A stretch of 64,000 nucleotides of DNA from Mycolicibacterium frederiksbergense (GTDB lineage Bacteria > Actinomycetota > Actinomycetes > Mycobacteriales > Mycobacteriaceae). Made by a program: the position numbers and the translations under genes. The stretch spans positions 2,170,001 through 2,234,000 of the forward strand of contig NZ_CP038799.1 of the NCBI RefSeq assembly GCF_012223425.1. The letters run 5' to 3'. The notes below the pieces were generated by a model. That model saw only the letters and a list, made by a program, of their open reading frames with translations. It did not search any database and had not been told where the DNA came from. Of the stretch, positions 17,183 through 26,485 are shown piece by piece (within the stretch, counting starts at the first letter, position 1; every line of letters starts with the position of its first letter).

Positions 17183-17198
17183 CTTACTCTGGAGTAAG
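17183..17198. promoter_or_regulatory. Palindromic operator in the fadA2/fabG4 divergent promoter
   Basis: CTTACTC and its exact reverse complement GAGTAAG are separated by TG, and the symmetry continues outward with one base offset (CTAAC / GTTAG). The core TTAC-N6-GTAA equals that before fadE5. It overlaps TAAGTT (17195-17200), a plausible -10 for a leaderless fabG4 transcript (ATG at 17208), so binding here would block fabG4 and probably fadA2. Confidence 0.65.
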
Positions 17199-17207
17199 TT
17201 AGTACCC

Positions 17208-18560
17208 ATGGCTTCCGACTTGTTCTCCCAAGTGGTCAATTCCGGGCCCGGTTCATTCCTGGCCAAACAACTGGGCGTCCCGCAGCCCGAAGAGCTGCGC
17301 CGCTACCGCGCAGGCCAGCCCGCGCTGGCCGGATCGCTGCTGATCGGCGGGGAGGGCCGGGTGGTCGAACCGCTGCGCGCCGCCCTCTCCGAGGACTACG
17401 ACGTCGTCTCGAACAACATCGGCGGGCGCTGGGCCGACTCCTTCGGGGGGCTGGTCTTCGACGCGACCGGCATCACCGAACCGTCCGGGCTCAAGGAGCT
17501 CTACAAGTTCTTCACCCCGGTCCTGCGCAACCTCGGTGCCTCCGGTCGGGTCGTCGTCATCGGCACCACCCCGACCGGCACCAACACCGCGCATGAGTAC
17601 ATCGTGCAGCGCGCCCTGGAGGGCTTCACCCGATCGCTGGGCAAGGAACTGCGCCGCGGCGCGACCGTGTCGCTGGTGTACCTGGCCGCCGACGCCGACC
17701 CGGGTGCCTCCGGTCTGGAATCGACGCTGCGCTTCATCCTGTCCGGCAAGTCCGCCTTCGTCGACGGGCAGGTGTTCCGGGTCGGGGCCGCCGCCTCGCA
17801 GGCGCCCGCGGACTGGGACAAGCCGCTGGCCGGCAAGGTCGCCGTGGTGACCGGCGCCGCCCGCGGTATCGGCGCGACCATCGCCGAGGTCTTCGCCCGC
17901 GACGGCGCCGCGGTGGTCGCGGTCGACGTACCGGCCGCCGAAGAGGCGCTGAAGGAGACCGCCGAGAAGGTGGGCGGGACAGCATTGGCGCTCGATGTCA
18001 CCGCGTCCGACGCAGTGGACCAGATCGTCGCGCACCTCACCAAACACCACGGCGGCAAGCTCGACGTCCTGGTCAACAACGCCGGCATCACCCGCGACAA
18101 GCTGCTGGCCAACATGGACGAGCCGCGCTGGGACTCGGTCGTCGCGGTGAATCTCCTTGCGCCGCTGAACCTCACCGAAGGCCTGGTCGCCGCGGGCGCA
18201 CTCGGCGAGGGGGGCCGGGTGATCGGCCTGTCGTCGATGGCCGGCATCGCGGGTAACCGCGGCCAGACCAACTATGCGGCCACCAAGGCCGGCATGATCG
18301 GCATCGTCGAAGCACTCGGCCCGACGCTGGGCGAGAAGGGCATCACCATCAACGCCGTCGCGCCCGGCTTCATCGAGACCAAGATGACCGAGGCCATTCC
18401 GCTGGCCACCCGAGAGGTCGGCCGCCGGCTGAACTCGCTGTTCCAGGGCGGTCAGCCCGTCGATGTCGCCGAGACCATCGCCTACTTCGCCAGCCCGGCG
18501 TCGAATGCGGTCACCGGCAACACGATTCGGGTCTGCGGCCAAGCCCTGCTGGGGGCGTGA
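17208..18560 (+). CDS. fabG4: 3-oxoacyl reductase FabG4 (high-molecular-weight SDR)
   Basis: 450 residues, with an N-terminal flavodoxin-like half (about 1-200) and a C-terminal short-chain dehydrogenase domain. The latter has [14 protein letters not shown] for the nucleotide and YAATKAG (Tyr-x3-Lys) for catalysis. It reduces 3-ketoacyl thioesters with NADH. The ATG at 17208 was preferred over the upstream GTG at 17145 because it follows the palindromic promoter and gives the length of the M. tuberculosis protein (about 454). htdX follows after 33 bases, so the two form an operon. Confidence 0.94.
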   Translation: MASDLFSQVVNSGPGSFLAKQLGVPQPEELRRYRAGQPALAGSLLIGGEGRVVEPLRAALSEDYDVVSNNIGGRWADSFGGLVFDATGITEPSGLKELYKFFTPVLRNLGASGRVVVIGTTPTGTNTAHEYIVQRALEGFTRSLGKELRRGATVSLVYLAADADPGASGLESTLRFILSGKSAFVDGQVFRVGAAASQAPADWDKPLAGKVAVVTGAARGIGATIAEVFARDGAAVVAVDVPAAEEALKETAEKVGGTALALDVTASDAVDQIVAHLTKHHGGKLDVLVNNAGITRDKLLANMDEPRWDSVVAVNLLAPLNLTEGLVAAGALGEGGRVIGLSSMAGIAGNRGQTNYAATKAGMIGIVEALGPTLGEKGITINAVAPGFIETKMTEAIPLATREVGRRLNSLFQGGQPVDVAETIAYFASPASNAVTGNTIRVCGQALLGA

Positions 18561-18593
18561 TGAGCGCCTACGCGAAGAACAGAGGACACCGGC

Positions 18594-19436
18594 ATGTCAC
18601 AACCTAACGGCCTGCTGAACATGGCGCGCGCGGTCGCCGGGGCGCTGCCGTTCGTGCCGCGTGCCGGCGGCCTGCCCGATCGCCGGATCCATGTCCCCGA
18701 ACTCCGGATCGACCCGGCCAACGTCGCCGCGTACGCCAACGTCACCGGACTGCGCTTCGACAACGCCGTACCGCTGACGTATCCGTTCGCGCTGACCTTC
18801 CCGACCATGATGTCGCTGGCCACCTCGTTCGATTTCCCTTTCGCGGCAATGGGTTCGGTGCACACCGAGAACCACATCACCCAGTACCGGCCGATCTCCG
18901 TCAGCGATGCGCTGGATGTGTCGGTGCATGCGGAGAACCTGCGCGAGCACCGCAAGGGCCTGCTGGTGGACCTGGTGACCAGCATCAAGATCGGCAACGA
19001 CCTGGCCTGGGAGCAGACCACCACGTTCCTGCACCAGCAGCGCACCAGCCTGTCCGGTGAGCCGCGCCCCGAGCCACCCAGGCCGAAGAAGCTGCCGCCG
19101 CCCAACGCGGTGCTCAGCATCTCGGCGGGCCAGATCCGGTCCTACGCCTCGATCGGCGGTGACCACAACCCGATCCACACCAGCTCGATCGGTGCGAAGT
19201 TGTTCGGCTTCCCCACCGCCATCGCGCACGGAATGTTCAGCGCGGCAGCGGTGCTGGCCAATATCGAGGGCCGGTTGCCCGACGCCGTGAAGTACTCAGT
19301 GCGGTTCGGCAAGCCGGTGCTGTTGCCGGCGCGCGCCGGTCTCTACGTGGACGCCACAGACAACGGTTGGGAACTGGCGCTGCGGCACCTGTCGAAGGGC
19401 TACCCGCATCTGACGGCGTCGGTGACCGGACTGTAG
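18594..19436 (+). CDS. htdX: 3-hydroxyacyl-thioester dehydratase HtdX
   Basis: 280 residues, a double hot-dog protein. The C-terminal half carries the R-hydratase motif: YASIGGDHNPIH with the catalytic Asp and His, then AHGMFSAAAVL. It hydrates or dehydrates 2-enoyl/3-hydroxyacyl thioesters, the step between FadE and FabG reactions. The ATG is preceded by AGAGGA (18581-18586). The vapBC24 genes that I recall upstream of htdX in M. tuberculosis are absent; only a hairpin separates this gene from the TetR gene. Confidence 0.92.
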   Translation: MSQPNGLLNMARAVAGALPFVPRAGGLPDRRIHVPELRIDPANVAAYANVTGLRFDNAVPLTYPFALTFPTMMSLATSFDFPFAAMGSVHTENHITQYRPISVSDALDVSVHAENLREHRKGLLVDLVTSIKIGNDLAWEQTTTFLHQQRTSLSGEPRPEPPRPKKLPPPNAVLSISAGQIRSYASIGGDHNPIHTSSIGAKLFGFPTAIAHGMFSAAAVLANIEGRLPDAVKYSVRFGKPVLLPARAGLYVDATDNGWELALRHLSKGYPHLTASVTGL

Positions 19437-19442
19437 AACACT

Positions 19443-19505
19443 CGCCGAGCGTGCAGGCGATCGTGCGAATCGCGGGAAAACTCGCCATCGAGTTCACGTT
19501 CGGCG
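19443..19505. terminator. Imperfect hairpin between htdX and the TetR gene
   Basis: CGCCGAGCGTG (19443-19453) pairs with CACGTTCGGCG (19495-19505) with one G-T wobble, around a 41-base interior. It touches the stop codon of the convergent TetR gene and could terminate both transcripts. Confidence 0.5.
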
Positions 19506-20105
19506 TCAGGCCGGGGTCGGTTTGCCCTTCAAGCCGCGCCAGAACAGGTTGATCATCAGCTCGGTGGCGTCGTGCACGCCGGCGTCACCGGTGCTGACCC
19601 GGTCCGCGATGGCCTCGCCGGCACCCACCAGCGCGACGGCCATCATGTTGAAATCGGCATCCGGCTCCGGGTTCCGGGTGCCGGACTGCAGCAGTCTGCC
19701 GACCAGCTCGATGATCCGTTCGCGGCCTTCGCGCACGGTGTGTGCGAAGGCCTGCGAGCTGGTGGCCTGGCTGTAGAGCACGATCCACGAGGCGCGGTTG
19801 CTGTCGATATAGCCGAGGAATGCGCCAACGGCGTTGCTGAGCATGTCCTTTGGGCTCTGGGTGAAGTCGATCCGACCGCGCACCTCGTCCACGAACCGGT
19901 TCAGCTCGCGATCGAGGCACGCCCCGAAGAGGTCCTCCTTGGAGCCGTAATAGAGGTAGAGCATCGGTTTGGAGATCTGCGCCTCGGCGGCAATCGCGTC
20001 CATCGAGGTCTCGTGATAACCGTTGATGGAGAACATCTGCACGGCAGCATCGAGCATCTGCTGCTCGCGCACCGCACGCGGCAACCGCTTGGTTCCACCG
20101 GCCAT
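19506..20105 (-). CDS. TetR-family transcriptional regulator
   Basis: 199 residues. The N-terminal helix-turn-helix (about 12-58) reads REQQMLDAAVQMFSINGYHETSMDAIAAEAQISKPMLYLYYGSKEDLF, followed by an all-helical ligand domain. It corresponds by position to Rv0238, downstream of lpqI on the same strand with a 19-base gap. Start: ATG at 20105. Its neighbourhood of beta-oxidation genes and the palindromes before fadE5 and between fadA2 and fabG4 make it the first candidate for their repressor, with an acyl-CoA ligand; this is inference. Confidence 0.9.
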   Translation of the reverse strand: MAGGTKRLPRAVREQQMLDAAVQMFSINGYHETSMDAIAAEAQISKPMLYLYYGSKEDLFGACLDRELNRFVDEVRGRIDFTQSPKDMLSNAVGAFLGYIDSNRASWIVLYSQATSSQAFAHTVREGRERIIELVGRLLQSGTRNPEPDADFNMMAVALVGAGEAIADRVSTGDAGVHDATELMINLFWRGLKGKPTPA

Positions 20106-20124
20106 CGGCTCAGAGTACGGGTGA

Positions 20125-21285
20125 TCAGCGGCCGCAGTTGGGATTAGGCCCCTTGGCGGCCGCCACCCGCTGCACCGACGCATCCACCGCGCCCGGTGAC
20201 AGCTCCCCCGCCGCGACCGCCTGCTCGAGACGGTCGAGCACGGCGGGCACCTCGGCGGTGGTGATCCACAGGGCGACATCCGCCCCGGCCTGCAGGGATT
20301 TGAGCACCGCCGCCGCGACCCCGTACTGCTGGTTGATCGCGGCCATGCTGGACAGGTCGTCGGTGTAGACGAGTCCGCCGAAGCCGAACTCGGTGCGCAG
20401 CAGGTTGTAGGCCGCGGGACTCAGGCTGGCCTGCTCGCCGCCCGTCAGCCCGGGAACCTGCATGTGGCCCACCATGACCGCCACCGGCGGCTGCTTGGTG
20501 AGGGTGCGGTACGGGACCAGATCGTCGTTCTGCAGGTCGGCCAGCGGCGGGGTGGAGACCGCACCGGTGTGCGAGTCGCCGGCGGCGCGCCCGTGACCCG
20601 GGAAATGCTTGAGCACCGGCAGCACCCCGGCGTCGCGCAGGCCGCGCGCGTAGGCGCCGGCGTATTCAGTCACCGTTTCCGGGTCGTCCCCGAAGGACCG
20701 GTCCCCGATCGCCGCGCTCTGCTGGGTCAGGTCGACGACGGGGGCGAAGTCGACGGTGATGCCCAGGCCGCGCATCGCCCGGCCGCGTTCCAGCGCGATC
20801 CCGTACACCTCGTCGGGGGTCTTGGTCTGGGCCAGCTCGCGCGCCGAGGGCTGGCTGCCGATCACGCCGGCCAGCCGGGATACCCGACCGCCCTCCTCGT
20901 CGACGCTGACCGCCAGCGACAGCGGCCCCGCGTTCGCCGCGATGTCGGCCAGTGGCGCGCCGAGCATCGACTTGTCGGTCCAGCTGCCGATCATGATGCC
21001 GCCGACGTGCTGGTCGGCGACCACCGCGCGGGCGTCGGCGGCGTCACTGACACCGACCATCAGCAGCTGGGCCAGCTTGTCGCGGGTGGACATGGTGGCG
21101 ATATCGCAGGACCCGGGCGCCGGTGCGGCGGGCAGCGGCTGGTCGAACGAGGCGTTGGTCGGGACGACCGGACCGCTGCTCACCGGGGCCGGCGGCGCGG
21201 CCGCCTCCTGCGGTTCGGCGGGCGAGCAGGCCAGCAGGAGACCGGACAGCGCGGTCAGGGCACCGAGTGCGCGCGACATCGACAT
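20125..21285 (-). CDS. lpqI: LpqI, lipoprotein beta-N-acetylglucosaminidase (GH3)
   Basis: 386 residues. It has a lipoprotein signal (MSMSRALGALTALSGLLLAC, lipobox LLAC) and then a glycoside hydrolase family 3 domain. KHFPGHG with the downstream DSH supplies the His/Asp acid-base pair, and the nucleophile Asp is in TDDLSSM. GH3 enzymes of this type release GlcNAc from cell-wall muropeptides during recycling. Start: ATG at 21285, with a second ATG two codons in. It is divergent from the DUF2613/aftD pair and co-oriented with the TetR gene. Confidence 0.92.
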   Translation of the reverse strand: MSMSRALGALTALSGLLLACSPAEPQEAAAPPAPVSSGPVVPTNASFDQPLPAAPAPGSCDIATMSTRDKLAQLLMVGVSDAADARAVVADQHVGGIMIGSWTDKSMLGAPLADIAANAGPLSLAVSVDEEGGRVSRLAGVIGSQPSARELAQTKTPDEVYGIALERGRAMRGLGITVDFAPVVDLTQQSAAIGDRSFGDDPETVTEYAGAYARGLRDAGVLPVLKHFPGHGRAAGDSHTGAVSTPPLADLQNDDLVPYRTLTKQPPVAVMVGHMQVPGLTGGEQASLSPAAYNLLRTEFGFGGLVYTDDLSSMAAINQQYGVAAAVLKSLQAGADVALWITTAEVPAVLDRLEQAVAAGELSPGAVDASVQRVAAAKGPNPNCGR

Positions 21286-21378
21286 GGGTCCCCACAGTAA
21301 CTTGCGGTTGCATTCCGGGGCAGTCCGCCGACCGCGGACCTGCCGATCCGCCGAAGTCACCCCATCATTCTGACGTGC

Positions 21379-21384
21379 TAGGTT
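21379..21384 (+). promoter_or_regulatory. Probable -10 hexamer TAGGTT, leaderless DUF2613-aftD transcript
   Basis: TAGGTT fits TANNNT and ends 7 bases before the ATG at 21392, so the first base of the message would be at or next to the start codon. I see no Shine-Dalgarno sequence. Confidence 0.4.
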
Positions 21385-21391
21385 GGCGGGC

Positions 21392-21565
21392 ATGGAACGG
21401 TTCGTCGTGCCCGCTGCGGCCAGCATTGTGGTCGGCCTGCTGTTGGGCGCGGCCTCGATCTTCGGCGTGACGCTGATGGTCCAGCAGGACACCAAGCCGC
21501 CGGTGCAATCGGGAGATCCCGCGTCCTCGGTGCTCAACCGCGTTGAATACGGCGACCGGGCCTGA
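21392..21565 (+). CDS. DUF2613 small membrane protein (Rv0236A-like)
   Basis: 57 residues, the same length as Rv0236A. MERFVVPAAASIVVGLLLGAASIFGVTLMVQQ is a single transmembrane segment with a short external tail ending VLNRVEYGDRA. It overlaps the start of aftD by 23 bases, so the two are translationally coupled. Such tight linkage with AftD suggests a partner or assembly role, unproven. Confidence 0.85.
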   Translation: MERFVVPAAASIVVGLLLGAASIFGVTLMVQQDTKPPVQSGDPASSVLNRVEYGDRA

Positions 21566-24500
21566 CCCGGGCGCGCCGGCAGCCGGAGTTCGGAATCAAC
21601 TGTCGCGGCGTTGGCTGTGGCTGGTCGGCACCGCTTTTCTGATCCTGGCGTTCATCCAGTCGCCGGGCCGCATCTCTCCTGACACCAAACTCGATCTCAC
21701 CGCCAATCCGCTGCGGTTCCTGGCCCGCGCCGCCGATCTGTGGAACAGCGACCTGTCCTTCGGCCAGGCCCAGAACCAGGCCTACGGCTACCTGTTTCCG
21801 CACGGCGCGTTCTTCCTGGCCGGTGATGTGCTGGGCGTGCCCGGCTGGGTGACCCAACGGTTGTGGTGGGCGCTGCTGCTCACCGTCGGGTTCTGGGGCC
21901 TGCTGCGGGTGGCCGAAGCGCTCGGCATCGGCACCACCAGCTCACGGGTCATCGCCGGATGCGCGTTCGCGCTGTCCCCGCGGGTGCTGACCACTCTGGG
22001 CGCCATCTCCTCGGAGACGCTGCCGATGATGCTGGCGCCCTGGGTGCTGCTGCCCGTCATCTACGCGATGCGCGGTGACGACCGGATCCGCCTGCTGGCG
22101 GCGCGCTCGGCGGCGGCCGTCGCGCTGATGGGCGCGGTCAACGCCGTCGCCACCCTGACCGGCTGCCTGGCCGCCGTCGTCTGGTGGGCCGCGCACCGCC
22201 CGAACAGACAGTGGTGGCGGTTCACCGCGTGGTGGGCGCTGTGCACCGCACTGGCGATCACCTGGTGGTCGGTGGCGTTGGTCATGCTGGGCCGCATCAG
22301 CCCGCCGTTCCTGGACTACATCGAGTCCTCCGGCGTCACCACCCGCTGGCTGTCGCTGACCGAGGTGTTGCGCGGCACCGACAGCTGGACACCGTTCGTC
22401 GCGCCCACCGCGACCGCAGGCTCGACACTGGTCACCGGTTCCGTCGCGGTGCTGGCCACCACCCTGGTGGCGGCGGCCGGTCTGGCCGGTCTGGCGATGC
22501 GCACCATGCCGGCCCGCGGGCGGCTCATCGCGATCCTGTTCGTCGGGGTCACCCTGCTGGCCGTCGGCTACTCGGGCGGGCTGGGGTCCCCGGTGGCCAC
22601 GCAGGTGCAGTTGTTCCTCGACGCCGACGGCACCCCGCTGCGCAACGTGCACAAGCTGGAACCGTTGATCCGGCTGCCGCTGGCGCTGGGATTGGCGCAT
22701 CTGTTGGGGCGGATCCCCCTGCCCGGCACAGTTTCCCGACCCACCTGGGTGCGCGCGTTGGCCTACCCCGAACGCGACAAGCGGGTCGCCGTCGGGCTGG
22801 TCATCCTGACCGCACTGGCCGCAGCCACCTCGCTGGCCTGGACCGGCCGACTGACACCGCCGGGCAGTTTCGCGGCGATCCCCGGCTACTGGCACGACAC
22901 CGCGGCCTGGCTCGATGAGCACAACACCGACCGCGGACGCGTCCTTGTCGCGCCGGGCGCCCCGTTCGCGACGCAGGTGTGGGGCAACAGTCACGACGAG
23001 CCGCTGCAGGTACTGGGCCACAGCCCGTGGGGTGTGCGCGACTCGATCCCGCTGACACCACCGGAGACCATTCGGGCCCTCGACGCGGTACAACGGCTCT
23101 TCGCCGCCGGCCAGCCCTCCGCCGGACTGGCGGATACGCTTTCCCAGCAAGGCATTTCGTTCGTCGTGGTGCGCAATGACCTGGACCCGGAGACCTCACG
23201 GTCGGCCCGTCCCATCCTCGTGCACCGCGCCATCGATGGGTCGCCGGGCCTGACCAGGGTGGCCGAATTCGGCGAATCCGTCGGCCCGGGAACCCTGGAG
23301 GGGTTCGTCACCGACAGCGGCCTGCGCCCGCGCTACCCGGCGGTGGAGATCTACCGCGTCGATGACGCACGCCCCGGGCCGTACCTGACCGACCTGGACG
23401 CGATGGCGCGGGTCGACGGTGGCCCGGAAGCCCTGCTGCGCCTTGCTGAACGACGCCGGCTGGCCGGCCGGGAGCCGCTGGGCCCGATGCTGCTGACCGC
23501 CGATGCGCAGCGCGCCGGTGTCGGCGCCCCGCTGGTGACGGTGACCGACACCCCGCTGGCCCGCGAAACCGACTACGGCCGCGTGGACAACCATTCCTCC
23601 GCGGTGCGCACCCCCGACGAACGCCGACAGACCTTCAACCGGGTGATGGACTATCCGGCGGGCACCGACCCGCTGTACGCGCGGTGGACCGGCGGGAACA
23701 TCAGCGTGTCCAGTTCGGCGGCGGATTCCACTGCACTGCCCAATGTTTCGCCGTCCTCCGGGCCCGCGGCGGCGATCGATGCGGACTCGTCGACCAGTTG
23801 GGTGTCCAACTCACTGCAGACCGCCGTGGGCCAGTGGATGCAGGTCGACTTCGACCATCCGGTGACCAACGCCGCGGTCACCATCACCCCGAGTGCCACC
23901 GCCGTCGGCGCCCAGGTCCGCCGCATCGAGGTGGCGACGATCAACGGCACCACCACCCTGCGTTTCGACGAGCCCGGCAAACCGCTGTCCGCGGCGCTGC
24001 CGTTCGGTGAGACACCGTGGATGCGGATCACCGCCGTGGGCACCGACGACGGCTCGCCGGGCGTACAGTTCGGCATCACCGATCTGTCGGTGACCCAGTA
24101 CGACGCATCGGGATTCGCTCACCCGGTCACGCTGCGGCGCACCGTCGACGTGCCGGGCCCGCCGGCCGGATCCGCAGTCGCGCAGTGGGACCTCGGCTCC
24201 GAACTACTGGGCCGGCCAGGCTGCGCCGACGCGCCCGACGGCGTCCACTGCGCGGCCACCATGGCGCTCGCACCCGAGGAGGCGGTGAACATGAGCCGCA
24301 CCTTGACGGTGCCGGAGGCCACCGCGGTGACCCCGACGGTGTGGGTGCGGGCGCGCCAGGGTCCGCGGCTGGCCGATCTGATCAGTGCGCCCGGAACCAT
24401 CCGGGCCACCGGAGATTCCGACCTGATCGACGTACTCGGATCTGCCTACGCCGCCACCGACGGCGACGTGCGCACCGCGTGGACGGCGCCGCAGAACAAC

Positions 24501-25796
24501 GTGGCGCTCAAGAAGCCGCCGACGCTGACGGTGACACTGCCCGAGCGCACCGAGGTCGCCGCCCTGACTCTGACGCCCAGTGCCACGGTGCTGCCGGCAC
24601 ATCCGACGATGGTCGCGATCGACCTGGGCGCCGGACCGCAGGTGCGCCGCCTCGACGGCGACGGACCGCAGACGTTCGACCTGTTCCCCACGGTCACCGA
24701 CACGGTGCAGCTGTCGATCCTGGACTGGACCGACGTGATCGACCGCACCGCGCTGGGTTTCGACCAGCTCAAGCCCACCGGGCTGGCCGAGGTGACCGTC
24801 CTGGACGCCGCGGGCACGCCGATCGCGGCACCCGACCCGGCCGACCGGGACCGCCCGATCACGTTGCCGTGCGGCAAGGGGCCGATCATCGGTGTGGCCG
24901 GACAGTTCATCCAGACCTCGGTCGCCACCACCGTCCGTGCCTTGCTGGACAACGAGCCCATCGCCGCGCAGCCCTGCCAGTCCACGCCCGCCACCCTGCC
25001 CGCGGGACAGCAGGAACTGGTGGTCAGCCCGGGTGAGGCATTTGTGGTCGACGGTGTCCAGCTGACCACCCCCCGCGCCGGTGAACTGCGCACGGCACCG
25101 ACCGTCGACGCGCACACCGGGACGTGGACCGCCGATCACCGCGAGGTCGAGGTGGCGGCCTCCGACCACGACCGGGTGGTCGTGGTGCCCGAGAGCGTGA
25201 ATCCCGGGTGGGTCGCGCACAGCGCGGACGGCACCGCGCTACGGCCGATCACCGTCAATGGGTGGCAGCAGGGTTGGGTGGTCCCCGCGGGCACCGACGG
25301 CACGCTGGCCCTGACCTTCCCCGCCAACCTGACCTACCGGATCGGACTCTTCGGCGGGCTCGCGCTGCTGCCGGTGCTGGCTCTGCTTGCGCTGCTGCCG
25401 ATCCGGCGCAGGATCACCGGTGAGCCGGTGCAGCCGTGGATGCCCGCACCGTGGCTGACCGGCGCCGCCGTCCTGGCAGTGGGTGCGATGATCAGCGGGG
25501 TCACCGGGATCGTGGTGGCGGCGGCGGCGATCGGCGTGCGGTACCTGCTGTCCGGGCGGGCCTGGTTGGAGAGGATCACCGTCGGAGTGGCCGCCGGCGG
25601 GCTGATCGCCGCCGGTGCGGTCCTGTCCCGCGGCCCGTGGCGCTCGGTGGACGGCTACCTCGGCCATTCGGCCGGCGTGCAGTTCCTCGCCCTGCTGTCG
25701 GTGGCGATGCTCGCGGCGTCGACGGTGGATCTGCGGCGGCCCGACAGCCGAACACCATCCGGTGGCGAGGAGACCGATGACCAACCCGAACCCTGA
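21543..25796 (+). CDS. aftD: Alpha-(1->3)-arabinofuranosyltransferase AftD
   Basis: 1417 residues (about 1400 in M. tuberculosis). It is a GT-C membrane glycosyltransferase that uses decaprenyl-phospho-arabinose to branch arabinogalactan and lipoarabinomannan. The N-terminal half has many transmembrane segments, beginning RRWLWLVGTAFLILAFI, followed by the periplasmic loop SPDTKLDLTANPLRFL. Residues from about 700 onward form soluble carbohydrate-binding-like domains (SWVSNSLQTAVGQWMQVDF is discoidin/F5-8C-like). A last cluster of helices lies near 1270-1400. The TTG start at 21543 lies within the DUF2613 gene. Confidence 0.94.
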   Translation: MNTATGPDPGAPAAGVRNQLSRRWLWLVGTAFLILAFIQSPGRISPDTKLDLTANPLRFLARAADLWNSDLSFGQAQNQAYGYLFPHGAFFLAGDVLGVPGWVTQRLWWALLLTVGFWGLLRVAEALGIGTTSSRVIAGCAFALSPRVLTTLGAISSETLPMMLAPWVLLPVIYAMRGDDRIRLLAARSAAAVALMGAVNAVATLTGCLAAVVWWAAHRPNRQWWRFTAWWALCTALAITWWSVALVMLGRISPPFLDYIESSGVTTRWLSLTEVLRGTDSWTPFVAPTATAGSTLVTGSVAVLATTLVAAAGLAGLAMRTMPARGRLIAILFVGVTLLAVGYSGGLGSPVATQVQLFLDADGTPLRNVHKLEPLIRLPLALGLAHLLGRIPLPGTVSRPTWVRALAYPERDKRVAVGLVILTALAAATSLAWTGRLTPPGSFAAIPGYWHDTAAWLDEHNTDRGRVLVAPGAPFATQVWGNSHDEPLQVLGHSPWGVRDSIPLTPPETIRALDAVQRLFAAGQPSAGLADTLSQQGISFVVVRNDLDPETSRSARPILVHRAIDGSPGLTRVAEFGESVGPGTLEGFVTDSGLRPRYPAVEIYRVDDARPGPYLTDLDAMARVDGGPEALLRLAERRRLAGREPLGPMLLTADAQRAGVGAPLVTVTDTPLARETDYGRVDNHSSAVRTPDERRQTFNRVMDYPAGTDPLYARWTGGNISVSSSAADSTALPNVSPSSGPAAAIDADSSTSWVSNSLQTAVGQWMQVDFDHPVTNAAVTITPSATAVGAQVRRIEVATINGTTTLRFDEPGKPLSAALPFGETPWMRITAVGTDDGSPGVQFGITDLSVTQYDASGFAHPVTLRRTVDVPGPPAGSAVAQWDLGSELLGRPGCADAPDGVHCAATMALAPEEAVNMSRTLTVPEATAVTPTVWVRARQGPRLADLISAPGTIRATGDSDLIDVLGSAYAATDGDVRTAWTAPQNNVALKKPPTLTVTLPERTEVAALTLTPSATVLPAHPTMVAIDLGAGPQVRRLDGDGPQTFDLFPTVTDTVQLSILDWTDVIDRTALGFDQLKPTGLAEVTVLDAAGTPIAAPDPADRDRPITLPCGKGPIIGVAGQFIQTSVATTVRALLDNEPIAAQPCQSTPATLPAGQQELVVSPGEAFVVDGVQLTTPRAGELRTAPTVDAHTGTWTADHREVEVAASDHDRVVVVPESVNPGWVAHSADGTALRPITVNGWQQGWVVPAGTDGTLALTFPANLTYRIGLFGGLALLPVLALLALLPIRRRITGEPVQPWMPAPWLTGAAVLAVGAMISGVTGIVVAAAAIGVRYLLSGRAWLERITVGVAAGGLIAAGAVLSRGPWRSVDGYLGHSAGVQFLALLSVAMLAASTVDLRRPDSRTPSGGEETDDQPEP

Positions 25797-25827
25797 CCGT
25801 TGATTCCGGCGGGCTCGGCGGTGCCGC

Positions 25828-26427
25828 TCACTGCGGCACCGGAACCGCCTCGCGCAGCATCGTGTACACCGTCGGACCGTCCTGGATCTGCGTCGTGGCG
25901 GTGACGGTGAATCCCGCTCGTTCGTACAGCCGGACATTGCGGTCGTCAGAGGTTTCCAGGGCCGTATCCGCGGTGACCCGCGATGCGTCGACTTCTGCGA
26001 GCGCGGCCCCGATCAGCGCGGCCCCCAGCCCATGGCCCTGGGCCTCGGGATGCACGCCCAGCGTGGCCAAGTTCCACACCCCGTCCGGAAGAGGCGGGGT
26101 TTGGGCGGCCGCGACGACAGCGAGCCGGGCCCCGTGCAACTCGGCCGCCTGCGCTTGTAGTTCATCCGATGGTGCAGGCGCAGAGGGCGATAGGACCGCG
26201 ATCACCCCGTCCACATTGCCGGCACCGATTCCGCCGACGAGCACGATGCCATGCTCGAGCGCATGGCCCAGATAGAGCCGTTGCAGACGTTCCAGACGGA
26301 CCGGGTAGTCATCGGCAGGGATGGACCAGCGCGTCCACGCATACGATTCGAAGGCGGCGGCCAGGGTCTGCGCGGCAGCATCCAGGTCGGCAGCACCGGC
26401 GCGCGCGATCCTACTGGGCAACGACAC
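25828..26427 (-). CDS. GNAT-family N-acetyltransferase
   Basis: 199 residues. WNLATLGVHPEAQGHGLGAALIGAALAEVD holds the acetyl-CoA loop (Q/R-x-x-G-x-G/A), and LYERAGFTV is the C-terminal GNAT motif. The substrate is unknown. GTG start at 26427. It lies convergent to aftD and downstream of the reductase operon with a 58-base gap, so it could be its third gene. Confidence 0.88.
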   Translation of the reverse strand: MSLPSRIARAGAADLDAAAQTLAAAFESYAWTRWSIPADDYPVRLERLQRLYLGHALEHGIVLVGGIGAGNVDGVIAVLSPSAPAPSDELQAQAAELHGARLAVVAAAQTPPLPDGVWNLATLGVHPEAQGHGLGAALIGAALAEVDASRVTADTALETSDDRNVRLYERAGFTVTATTQIQDGPTVYTMLREAVPVPQ

Positions 26428-26485
26428 TGCGACTCCTTGTGCAACCGTACGTGTTCGCCGGCCACCCTACCCGGACGCCTCGCGG

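Noticed and set aside
19437..19505. A vapBC24-type toxin-antitoxin between htdX and the TetR gene, as recalled for M. tuberculosis
   Set aside because: Only 69 bases are present and they form a hairpin; no coding frame exists.
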